Origin: Chlamydiales bacterium
Lineage (GTDB): Bacteria > Chlamydiota > Chlamydiia > Chlamydiales > JARBTQ01
Length of the DNA stretch: 64,000 bases
NCBI GenBank assembly: GCA_029240075.1
Contig: JARBTQ010000005.1
Coordinates: 39,588 to 103,587, forward strand
Direction of reading: 5' to 3'
The position numbers and the translations under genes were made by a program. The notes beneath the pieces are model-generated. The model was not told the origin of the DNA and did no database searches. It saw only the letters and a list, made by a program, of their open reading frames with translations. Of this stretch, positions 18,116-28,200 are shown piece by piece. The first letter of the stretch is position 1. The number at the start of each line of letters is the position of its first letter.

Positions 18116-20266
18116 ATGAATATTTCTCCCATTTCAGCGATAGGTACTCAAAATTTCCAAACGCTAGATACACAAATTCCAGAAAAAATTGCCAAATTAT
18201 TAGAAAGTGCTAATTATGCAGAAGCACAATTGGAAGCTAGAAAGCACAGTCAACAGCTTATGTGTAAAGTGCTTATTGTTCTTCTAGAAGAACGCATAAG
18301 GCTAGAAGCACTTCATTCAGGTATTTTGATTGAGGATCTGTTTAAAGACCTTAAAGGATATGCTAGAAATGAAATTGAAAATGCATTAATCCACTTAGAA
18401 GGACTGCAAATGATAGATATTATTAGTGAGCGGATCTTTCTATTAGGGCCAAGCCATGTAGAAGCAAATAAAACTTTTTTGGAGTTTAACAAAAATTTCG
18501 AACTTGGTGCTTTGTCCACAGAGCAAGTTAATGAAGTGACTCGTGATTTAAGCTCACTGGCCCATCAAAACCCTGTTGAAGCTTTAAGGCTTTTGCATCA
18601 AGTAGATCAACAGGTGATTGTAGGTCTTAATAAATTTATAACTTACTGTAATTCTCATCCCATTGATGCAGATATTTTTAATCGATTGTCAAGTGGAGGT
18701 TGTATTTTTTTTATAGGATCTGGCTCTAGCGGTCGAATAGCAATTGACCTCGCTGCTAAATGGAGTGCTTATTGCCAAGGTTTTGAAAAATTGCAGCATC
18801 TAGTTAAGAATGTTAGAGGAGTTATTGCTGGTGGTGATCGGGCTTTCATTAGAGCTAAGGAGGGGTTTGAAGATTCTATAGCTGATGGAGAAAAGGCTAT
18901 CAAAAATTTAAAGCTTACTGAAAATGATGCTATATTTTTGCTTTCAGCTAGTGGCTCCGCTTCATTTAATGTGGGGTGTGCACAAGAAGCTTTTAAAACA
19001 GGGTGTAAAATTTATTATTTTTACAATAGTGAAGCTGTTCCTAATAGAACAACAGATTTGTTTAAGCATTATGGCGTAGAACCTATCCAAATTGTAATAG
19101 CACCCCCTTCTATTGCGGGTTCTACCAGGTTACAAGCTGCTAGCATAGCTGAGATGGTGTTAGGATCTTTACTTTCATTTGTAGCTCTGCAACTTAAAGA
19201 TCAGTCTTCTACCCTTACAATTGCAGAATATATTTATCATCTGATTAGCTCAGTTCATCAAGGAAATAGCCAAATTGAAAAAAGATTTGAAGATATAGTA
19301 AGGCTTGCCAAACTTGAATATGAAATTTTTTCTGATAAAAAAGCTAATTTTAGAGAAATAAAGGATAAAAGTACGCAAGGCTATGTAACTTTTTTAAGTG
19401 GAGGCAACAGTTTTCGTGAAATCATGGTCGATACAACAGAAACTCCACCGACCTTTTCAACGAATCCCCTTAGAAGTGAAAATCAAAACGATGAAAAGCG
19501 AAAAAGGGAAGAATTTCGCTCCTATCTTGTAAGTTGTAGTAATAATTTAGTAGCATGGGAAACTCTTTTAGGAAGACAAGTTAATTTTGCAGATATGAAT
19601 GACGCTCAACAATTCATAGTTGCTCAAGATGCTAAGGGAAAAGGAGGCTACTTTCGACGCCCTACAGATTCAGGAAACTTGATCATAGGTGTACTAAAGG
19701 ATGAAGATAAATTTTCTAAAGAGTGGAATGCTCTGAAAGCTAATCTAAATGTTGGATGCCAAAATAGAGCAAAAACAGCGGTGATTATGGTTTCTGACAC
19801 CCAAGAAAATGATTTAGAAGATTGGATCAAAGAGATGAGAACTTACAACCAAGTGGTTTCCCTATCTAATATCCCTACCGACCCATTTGGCCTTGTAAAA
19901 ACTCTTGTTCTTAAACAGGTACTTAACCACCTTTCAAATCTATCGATGGTTCTTATGAACAAGGTTTACGGTAATTTAATGATTGACGTTACCCCTTCTA
20001 ATAACAAGTTGATTGATCGTGCTATCCGTATCATACAGGAAATAGACAATGAACAAGGGAATAGAGGAAAGCTCCATTACAAAGCTCTTTATCGTTATGT
20101 TAAGCATGCTATAGATATGAAGAAATATTCTGCGGAGCAACATGAAGAATATACACCTTCAGTCGTAAAAATCGTACTTATAATGGTAAAAAAAGGGTGC
20201 AGTTTTGAGCAAGCAAACCAAATATTATATGAAGCGGAAGAGAATTTGAATAATATCTTAGCCTAA
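18116..20266 (+). CDS. GKRP/MurQ-like double-SIS sugar-phosphate-binding protein
   Basis: A 716-aa relative of glucokinase regulatory protein (GCKR) and MurNAc-6-P etherase (MurQ). The first SIS domain has GSGSSGRIAIDLAAKW near residue 201, IAGGDRAFIRAKEGFEDS near 238 and AGSTRLQAASIAEMV near 334. A second SIS-like domain begins near GGNSFREIM (about 429) with ETPPTF. The family's C-terminal signature KVYGNLMIDVTPSNNKL is at about 616, and a helical lid ends the protein. MurQ is about 300 aa with one SIS; the two-SIS order here matches GKRP. The first glutamate of the MurQ active site (ECPPT) is absent from the first SIS, suggesting binding or regulation rather than etherase activity. The start at 18116 is chosen because AGGAGG lies 10 bases upstream; a frame starting at 18068 would run through it. 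The substrate is unknown. Confidence 0.82.
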   Translation: MNISPISAIGTQNFQTLDTQIPEKIAKLLESANYAEAQLEARKHSQQLMCKVLIVLLEERIRLEALHSGILIEDLFKDLKGYARNEIENALIHLEGLQMIDIISERIFLLGPSHVEANKTFLEFNKNFELGALSTEQVNEVTRDLSSLAHQNPVEALRLLHQVDQQVIVGLNKFITYCNSHPIDADIFNRLSSGGCIFFIGSGSSGRIAIDLAAKWSAYCQGFEKLQHLVKNVRGVIAGGDRAFIRAKEGFEDSIADGEKAIKNLKLTENDAIFLLSASGSASFNVGCAQEAFKTGCKIYYFYNSEAVPNRTTDLFKHYGVEPIQIVIAPPSIAGSTRLQAASIAEMVLGSLLSFVALQLKDQSSTLTIAEYIYHLISSVHQGNSQIEKRFEDIVRLAKLEYEIFSDKKANFREIKDKSTQGYVTFLSGGNSFREIMVDTTETPPTFSTNPLRSENQNDEKRKREEFRSYLVSCSNNLVAWETLLGRQVNFADMNDAQQFIVAQDAKGKGGYFRRPTDSGNLIIGVLKDEDKFSKEWNALKANLNVGCQNRAKTAVIMVSDTQENDLEDWIKEMRTYNQVVSLSNIPTDPFGLVKTLVLKQVLNHLSNLSMVLMNKVYGNLMIDVTPSNNKLIDRAIRIIQEIDNEQGNRGKLHYKALYRYVKHAIDMKKYSAEQHEEYTPSVVKIVLIMVKKGCSFEQANQILYEAEENLNNILA

Positions 20267-20374
20267 AAGGTTGGTGCGCTTTTATCTCTATGAACCTACC
20301 CCAATAAACACAGTAAAATGACTTTTTTTTAGAATATCCCTCTTTACGTTTTAGATTAAAAAGAGGAGGCCCTT

Positions 20375-21038
20375 ATGAAAAAGTGGAAGATTTGAAGATT
20401 TAACAGATCAATAATAGGAAAAGATAAGAGCCCTGCTACCCGCTGGAAAATCTAAAAGAGGGAAAAGTATACCAGATGTACCATTTAGGAATGCTTGAAA
20501 TACAATCATTTATATATTAAAGAGTGGATCGCGTTGGTGCGATGTTCCTAAAGGTACTCAATGGGCCTTAAAATCCTCTGCACATCGTTAGTTGAAGAAG
20601 TGGCAAGAAATAGGAGTATGAGAAACTGCTTTGCAAGCTCTGATACAGGATGCTGTAATAGATGCAAAAAAGTTGATTTAAGTCGTTTCAGTCTAGATGG
20701 TAGTTTCAGTCCCGGTAAAGACGGAGGAGTTGATGTAGACCATGGCTATAAAGGAAAAGGTTCATTGCAACATGTGTTAGTTGAAGGCCATGAATTGCCT
20801 ATAGCATATACTATTACCTCTGCGAGCGGCGATGAAAGACAACAAGTAGGCTTACTTTTGGATCAAATTAAAGAGTGGTTGAAACCTTTAGGAAAGAATA
20901 AAGTAATTCCTCTTTTAGAAGCTGACAAGGGATATGATAGTGAGCCATTACAGACCAGTATAACTTAATTATAATGTATTGCCTTGTGTTGCTTATCGTA
21001 AGAATCGCAAAATCGCAGAATATGTACGATTTAAATAG
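20375..21038 (+). pseudogene. Decayed IS5-like transposase
   Basis: Reading across frames restores a DDE transposase of the IS5 type: DLTDQ..EKIRALLPAGK, then ILKSGSRWCDVPKGTQW, the RFSLDGSFSPGK strand with the first catalytic Asp, YGKGSLQH-like HGYKGKGSLQHV, and LLEADKGYDSE with the second Asp. The part from 20397 to about 20655 is in one frame but has five stops (20412, 20415, 20496, 20589, 20619), most standing where Trp or Gln is expected. The middle part (about 20660-20968) is in another frame after a shift at a poly-A run, and the end (20973-21038) needs a further shift. No terminal inverted repeats were recognised. The remnant overlaps the last codons of ruvC. Confidence 0.85.
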
Positions 21039-21531
21039 GAACTGCTGTATTTAGAGGACTTTGGAAGGTGTGTAGATGGCAAATAGCTAAAGCTAAAGCA
21101 TCGGAAGCATCTTCTGGTTCAGGTATTTTGCTTAAGCGCAAAAGCATCTGCAACATTTTCTGTACCTGCAACTTGGTCGCTTGACCGTTACCTACAACAG
21201 CTTGCTTAGCGCGAGTTGGGCTGTATTCATATACAGGTATATCTTTAAGAGTTGCGGCTAAGACGGCCATTCCGCGAGCTAAACAGAGTTTCATTGTGCT
21301 TTGAGTATTCTTTCCCACAAATTGCGTTTCAACTGCTAAATGAGAGATAGGGTGTTTTTCCAATAAAAAAGTAAGGCTAGTAAAAATAATTTTGTAGCGT
21401 TGAGACAGAGGAAGATCTGTCGGAGCATTGATACAACCGTAATCGATAATTTTTAAAGCCCCATCATCAGCCACTTCAATAATTCCATATCCAGTGGCTC
21501 TAGTTCCTGGATCAACACCCATAATAATCAT
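21031..21531 (-). CDS. ruvC: Holliday junction resolvase RuvC
   Basis: A 166-aa RuvC endonuclease, which cuts Holliday junctions together with the RuvAB branch-migration motor. The acidic catalytic residues are all present: Asp7 in MGVDPGT, Glu68 in LAVETQFVGKN, and Asp141 and Asp144 in PEPEDASDALALAICH. Length is normal. It is the third gene of a minus-strand cluster behind a giant coiled-coil gene and a cNMP-binding gene, 43 bp after the latter. A transposase remnant on the other strand reaches into its last codons, so the extreme C-terminal residues may derive from, or have been trimmed by, that insertion. Confidence 0.97.
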   Translation of the reverse strand: MIIMGVDPGTRATGYGIIEVADDGALKIIDYGCINAPTDLPLSQRYKIIFTSLTFLLEKHPISHLAVETQFVGKNTQSTMKLCLARGMAVLAATLKDIPVYEYSPTRAKQAVVGNGQATKLQVQKMLQMLLRLSKIPEPEDASDALALAICHLHTFQSPLNTAVPI

Positions 21532-21574
21532 GCAAACTCTAAAACCTATTTTAAACCGACTTTGAACCTAATAT

Positions 21575-22210
21575 TTATAAAGGTTCAAATTGCTTTTTCA
21601 TTAGCTCTGCCAAGCGAGGAGGAAGATCACGTAAAAATTCTTCATTAACCATATTTTTACGTTTACCACCTTGCATCAACTTATCCTTTTGCATATAGTC
21701 GATAGCTGCTTTTAATAAAGGATTTTGGAACTGAGCTTGTATTGCTGTCAACATTAAAACAACTTTTTGGTATACATCTTTTGCATGCAATAATTGGTCA
21801 GTAGCATCACTTCGCAATTCATTACGTTGAAGTGTAATATTTTGTTGTTGCTGAGTCGTACCTTTCAAGCGGTTAGCCAAATTTGTACAAAGTTTCAAGC
21901 CGAGCTTAGGTTGTTTAACGATCATTTCCGGAAGCATATCTCCCGGAAATTTAAGCACTTTTACTTGCGTCTCTGCAATAATTGAAGCCGTTCTCATCTC
22001 TTGCAAAAGATAACCCATTTCACCGAAGTAAGTTCCTTTTTCTGCGAAACCACCAACTTTGACCATTTTATCTCTTTGCTCGGGAGCTCCTTTCCAAATT
22101 GCAACGCTACCCTCTAGCAGGCAAAAGAACTCTTTATCATCAGTACCTTCAGTGATAATAAAACTATCAGGTAAATAAACCTTGAGGTACTTAATAAATT
22201 CATGCGCCAT
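21575..22210 (-). CDS. Cyclic-nucleotide-binding-domain protein
   Basis: A 211-aa protein whose first 120 residues form a CRP-type beta-barrel: DSFIITEGTDDKEFFCLLEGSV and the phosphate-binding-cassette-like FGEMGYLLQEMRTASIIAE. The cassette keeps Gly-Glu and an Arg followed by Thr-Ala. The C-terminal 90 residues are helical and lack a recognisable DNA-binding helix-turn-helix, so it is probably not a transcription factor but an effector or adaptor responding to a nucleotide or simply using the fold. It lies 70 bp behind the 2118-aa coiled-coil gene and 43 bp before ruvC, so it probably shares their transcript. Confidence 0.85.
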   Translation of the reverse strand: MAHEFIKYLKVYLPDSFIITEGTDDKEFFCLLEGSVAIWKGAPEQRDKMVKVGGFAEKGTYFGEMGYLLQEMRTASIIAETQVKVLKFPGDMLPEMIVKQPKLGLKLCTNLANRLKGTTQQQQNITLQRNELRSDATDQLLHAKDVYQKVVLMLTAIQAQFQNPLLKAAIDYMQKDKLMQGGKRKNMVNEEFLRDLPPRLAELMKKQFEPL

Positions 22211-22280
22211 ATCTTATCTCGGGCTAAGGAAAATCAGTTATTCTTCTTTATATTTACTCTTATTACAGAAAACCGTTACT

Positions 22281-25200
22281 TTATTCAAACAAATCTTGTT
22301 TGATTGATGATTTCTCTAAATTTTCCTTAGAACTAAATAGATCCTGAGTTGAAACTCGGTCAACCTGTGCAGAACTATAAGTTTTTGGTGATTCCTGCAT
22401 ATAAGCATTGCTATTTGTACTCATCCCTTGTGGCATAGCATTAAACAGCGGAGTGGACTCTTTAACAGGTTTCATATTAGGTATAGCATCATATCCTTGG
22501 GTTGGAGGTGCCATAGATAAACCCGCATTTCCACCAATAAATTGATTTAAATTAGAGAACGCAACCCGCATTCTTTCGTAATCCTCTTTTACCTTTTCTA
22601 AATTACTTAAACGAGCCTCAAGCTCTTCGCTATGAAGGCGCGCTTGTTGAAATTTTTGTTGCCATTCTTTAGCCTGGGATTCAGCAATATGTACACGGTT
22701 TTGTGCAAATTCCTTGATTTCATCAGAATGCTGCTTTTGAATATCAAGGCTTTGCTTCAATGAATCAGCTTGCATATTTTGGCTATTCAATTGATGTTGC
22801 AGTTCTCTGACTTGAATTTTATGTTTTTCTAAGGAATCGTATAAAAGAGCCGCCTCTTTCAATTTCTTAGCAAACTGCTGTTTTTGCAAGTAATTTTCTT
22901 GTTCAATTTGTGTTAATTTCTTCTCTAATTGCCCTTTAGAGTCAATTGCTTGCTCTAGACGGTCAGTTGCAGCAACTAATTCTTGCTTAAGATGATGATT
23001 CGTCTTTAAAAGGTCTTGATGCTCATTCACCACTTGTGATGAACTATTTAAATTATGCTCTAAACTAGCAATTTTAACTTGTAAATCTGCAACTACTGCC
23101 AAATGCTCTTGTGCTTTCTGTTCCTTTTCAGCTTCATAAGCACGACGCATTTTAACTAACTCAGATGCCATTTCCTGCTTTGTTTGTTTGTGCATTTCTT
23201 GATCATTTTCAAGCTGTTTATAGCCCTCTTGTAGCTGAGTTAATTGGCTTTCCTTCTGAGCAAGCTGTGCTTGAGCTTGAGCAAACTCCTGCTTTTTACT
23301 ATTTAAATCTAGTAAAGCTTCCTCATGACTTTGCCTTGCAGCTTGTAGATCTTTCTTTAAACTAATTCTTTCTTGTGTTGCAAGTTCAAAGCTTTGCTCA
23401 GCTTGTGTCAATTTAGCCTGGATTTCAGCCTGTTCATTTTGCGATTTTTTCAATAGCGTATCAAGCTCTTCAATTCGCTTAAATGATTGATATTGTGTAT
23501 TTTCTTTGCTTTCAGCTTGAAATTGAAGAGTTTGAATTTCCTTTTGGTATCTTATTAAGAGCTCATTAGATTGTTGTAATTGAGCTTGAATTTGAGCTTT
23601 TTCCTTAACACTAACCAAATATTGTTTTTCGATCTCTTTGGCTTCTTTAACACCTTGTGTTAATAGCTGCTTGATTGATTGGATCTCCTGACTGAGATTT
23701 TCTAGTTCTTTTGTTCTTTCAACCAGTTGAGCTTCTAGCTGTTGCTTAGCTTGCTGTAGCGTTTCAATTTCTACACTGTGCGCAAGGGCTACATCTTGAT
23801 TACTATTTTGAAGATCTTCGATTTCCTTACGTAAAGCGTACTTAGCTGCTGTCAAATCATCTATTAATTTGAGTAGAGATTCTCGCTCTTGTTGGTTTTG
23901 AGCAATCTTTTCCTCTTTAGTTAATAGTAAGTTTTGTAAAGCCTGCAGCCTTTCTTGTAGCGCATGATGGTTATGATTTAACAGCTCATGTTCTCTGTGC
24001 AGAGTTGCATATTGATGCTGTGAATTTAAAAATTCATTTTTAGTCGATTCTAAAAGGCTGCTTAATATCTCAAGCTCTTTATCACTGCGCTCAATTTGCA
24101 GTTGGACATTAGCATACTCATCTTGCAATGAAGCGTGGTTTGTATGAGCAATTTGAAGTTCGCTTTGGAGCTCACCTAGTCTAAGCTTCATAGCATGGCA
24201 TTCTTCAAAGGTTCCTAATGTGTCCCATAGCTCTCTTTCTTTTTTCCACTCATCTTGAGCTGATTTTGCTTGTAGTAAAGCTTGTTGTGTTTGAGACAGG
24301 AGATCCAATGCTTGCTGCTTTAATTGCTGTGTTTGCTCAAGTTCGACTCGTAAGTTGTCACAATTTTGCGAAACAGAAGTATATTCAACTTGTAGCTCAT
24401 CATACTGTTGTTTTATATGCTGAGCACGCTCTTCAGTTTGCTTTGTAACTGAGCGGTTGAATTCTAAATCTTGTTGCAAACGGTTACGGTAAGTATTTAC
24501 TTCTGTAATCTGAGCTTGCGCTTCTTGAGCTTGCTTATCTGCTTGAACAAGTTGTTGCTCTAAAGTTTCAATTTGATTGAGGTAACGACCCATATTTTGC
24601 TGTATTTCAATGTACTCTTGCTGCAGTACATTAAAATCTGCTGTCAGGCGCTCTATCTCATTGTTCTTTTCAATAATTTGCTGCTGAGCTGTCTCATAAG
24701 CAATATGCCATTGCCCTTGCTCTTTAAGAACTTCATCGTGTGTATTCTTTAGCGTATCAGCTTCTTCACGTAAAACTTGTGCTTGTGCATAAGCAACTTC
24801 TAACTTAGCCTGTAACTCAACAAGTCTAGCCTGCTTAGATTGTAAAGTGTCTTGCGTATTATTTAAAATTTCTTGGAGCTTCTGGTCTTGTAGCTTGAGC
24901 GTCGTATTTTCCTCTCTCAAGCGATTATATGAAGCGCGCAATAGGTTAAGCTCATCTTGACTTTGGTTGAAATAGACTTTCGCTTGATTGAGCTCTTTAT
25001 GTGTTTGCTCTAATTCTACAGCAATATGACCTTTCTCAGACAAGTACTTCTGTTGTAAAGCATTGTAATCACCCTGAACTTTATCAAGAGCTTCTTGCAA
25101 TTCCTGCTGTTGTTCTGTAGCTTTTTTTACTCTCTCATGCAGATCATCAATAATGGTACAATCTTGTGCAATTGCCTCATCAGCTTGCACTTTTTGTGAA

Positions 25201-28200
25201 GTAAGAGCATGGTACTCATCTTTAAGTTGAGTTAACTCTGTGTCAGCTATTTTTAATTTGTTCTGTAAATCTGCCCATTCGAAACGAAGAGTGTCTACCT
25301 CTTGTTTAAGCTGATTATTAGTAGAAACAGCAATCTCTTTTTCAGATTCAACCAAAGCATATTGATGCTCTAAATCACCTAATTGGCGTGCTAATTTTTC
25401 AATCTGAAGCTTGTCATCTGCAAGAATTTGACGTAACTCCTGATTTTCAACTTCTAACTTATGGCAAACTGTTTGAAGCTCCGCAATACGATTGAAGTCG
25501 TTCTGGGCATTAGCTTCTATTTCAGTTAAACGTTGTTGTAACTGCTCTTTTTCGCGTGATGTAATTAATAGCTCATTGTGGATTTCTTGATACTTAAATT
25601 GAGTAGCATCGAGAAGTTCTTTGTTAGCATGTAATTCCTGCTGCAGTGAAGCTATCTTTCCTTGTAAGTCGAAAGCCTGCTTTGCTAATAACATTTTTTG
25701 AGATTTCAATTCTTGAATCTCATGCTGAGCTCTCTCATGGGCACTTTCTAGGTGGCTAATTGTTTGATGAAGGACAAGAGTATCACCTTTGAGTTCTAAT
25801 TCTCTCTGTGCACCCTCAAGTTGCCCTTGTACCATCTCTAATTTTTGCTTGAGATCTTTTTCTATTACGGTAAGCTCTTCTTTTTGTTTTTCTAACATAT
25901 TGTAAGAGAATTGCAGCGCATTTAATGTATCTTTATTCTCTTTAAACTCTCGGATTGTTTCAGAAAGATCTTGTTGCAGCTGACTGATCTTTTGCTCAGC
26001 TTCGACTGTATAGCGCTTCCAATGATTATTCTTTTCTTCCATCCCGTAATAGGCACTTTTTGCACTTTCTAATTGCTCGTATGCAGAAGTTAGCTCACTT
26101 TGTGTCGTCTGTAATTTGTCTTGTAAAGAGAGCATCCCATCACGTAGTAGGTTGTACTCTCTGCGTAAAGTTTCATTTTCCTGGATTAGAGGCTGCTGCA
26201 TTTCACTTTGACTAGCTTTTAACTTTTTCAATTCAACATAAAACTTTTTAGTCGCAGCCTTTAGGGTATTTTCTTTCTCTTTTAAAGTAATATTTTCTTC
26301 TTCTAACCCTTTTAACTTTTCTGACAATTGATCACATGTAGCCATCTTGGCTATAAGAGCTGAGCGTAGTTCTATAGCTAATTGACGTACATCTTTAGTT
26401 TGATTAGTTTGATCCTTTGAAAAATCTTCGTTAATAGCAGCAGATCCCATATCTAACAACTCTTGTTTAATACCTTTTAATTTATGATCTTTTTGCTCTA
26501 CCTCTTTTTGTAGAGTAATAACCTTCTCTTTTTCCTGAGCAAATTCAGTTACGATCGCAGCGTGGCTTAATTTTTCTTGTTCAAGCAGAGTGGAAATTGT
26601 CTTAAGTGCTTGATTGGCACAATTTAGCTTGGATAAAGTCTCCTGTGCTAAAGAGCGCTGCTGATTAGCTATCTTATTGTCGCGTTGTTGAGAGGTTAGG
26701 GCTGAAAGATACTTTTCTTTTAATTTAGTAGCAATGTTTAATAATTTACTAAATTTATGCTGGATCTGCAATTGTTCTTTTACAAGAAGCTCCTGCTCAT
26801 TCTTAAACGTGACTTGATTTTCTGCAAGCTGTGCTTTTATATTTGCAACCCTTTGACGGTTAGCATTAAATATCTTTTTAAATAGATCTTTGGATTCCTG
26901 GTATCTTGTCTTAAGGACATGATTTTCTCCTTGCACTACGCTTAAAAGATGAACGGTCTCTTTTAATTCTTTATTAGCTCTATTAAGTTGGTTAGTAACT
27001 TCAAAAAACTGTTTTTGCTGTTTTACTAAAGTATCCTTCTGCTGTTGCTGAACTATAAGAGACTTTTGGTATTTGTGCTTAAGACTAAATGCAATGGTCT
27101 TTAAAGCTGTGTTTTCGTTATGTGATAAGGTTAGCTGAGATTCAGCCCATTCCTTAACCTGACGATAGGCTTCAGCACCTATTTCAAGATGTTTACTAAG
27201 AATAGTTTTGTCTTGATTTGACTGTTCGAAAACAGTTAATAATTTTTGATAATCTGAAGTATAAGTTTGTATGATGCTTTGTGCACTGCTTAACTCATTT
27301 TGAAAGTCTTCAATTTGTTGACTTAAATGCTTTACAATAGCCTCTTTTTCTTTCAATTCATGCTCTTTTTCCTGCAGCTTGTACTGCAACTGTTCAAAAG
27401 AGTCATTTTTTCCGTCTAAAGAGATCTCTTGTCGAGCTAACTCTTGCTCTTTTAGAAAGTTAAGAGCTTTTTGTTCATCTAAATTCTTACATACATGCTC
27501 AAAATCTTCTTTGAGAAGAGATAATTTGCAACAAGTGTCTTCTAGTTGTTCTCGTAATTCTATCCCTTGTCTTTGTTCAAATTCCCAAGCTTTATGAGCA
27601 TCAATATACGCTGCTTTTTCCTCTTCCAGTGTAGCTTCTAAATTGACAACCTTAAGCCCTAGCTCTTTTTTAATCCTTTGCAAATTATAGACAGCAGTTT
27701 CTATTTGCTGTTTTAATGCAGCTTTTTTTACATCTTCAATATCTAGGGAATCTAATACTTCATCTATTTGTGCTATCTTCTCTTCAAGTTCTTTACTCCC
27801 TTCACTAGTAGTGATAAAATTTCTTCGAAGGGAATCAGGGGATTGCAAATGCTTAATCTTAGCTAAAGGTAAAGTGGAGTAACCATTTTCTAATGAGCTT
27901 TGTGCTAATAAATGAAATTGATAGCTAGCAACTTGTGGAATAGGGAATGATTTAACTGTAATGTCTGCATTAAGATCTAGATCAGCAGCTTCCCCCGTAA
28001 CATCTTGATATTTTCGATCAAGGATAGCCGCCATTCGTTTGTACTTGTCAAGATCTTGCTCTAATACTCTTTTTTGCTGCACAATTGCCGCTAATTGAGT
28101 CGCATAATCTTCTTTTTCCTTTAAAACAATTCCCTCTAAATAGGTGATTGTTGTCTGGCAATTTTCTACTTGCTCACCAAGAAATGTAACAACTTTTTGG

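Noticed and set aside
20561..20968. 135-aa plus-strand ORF as an intact gene
   Set aside because: It is only the middle part of a frameshifted transposase; its first 35 residues are out of frame with the family.
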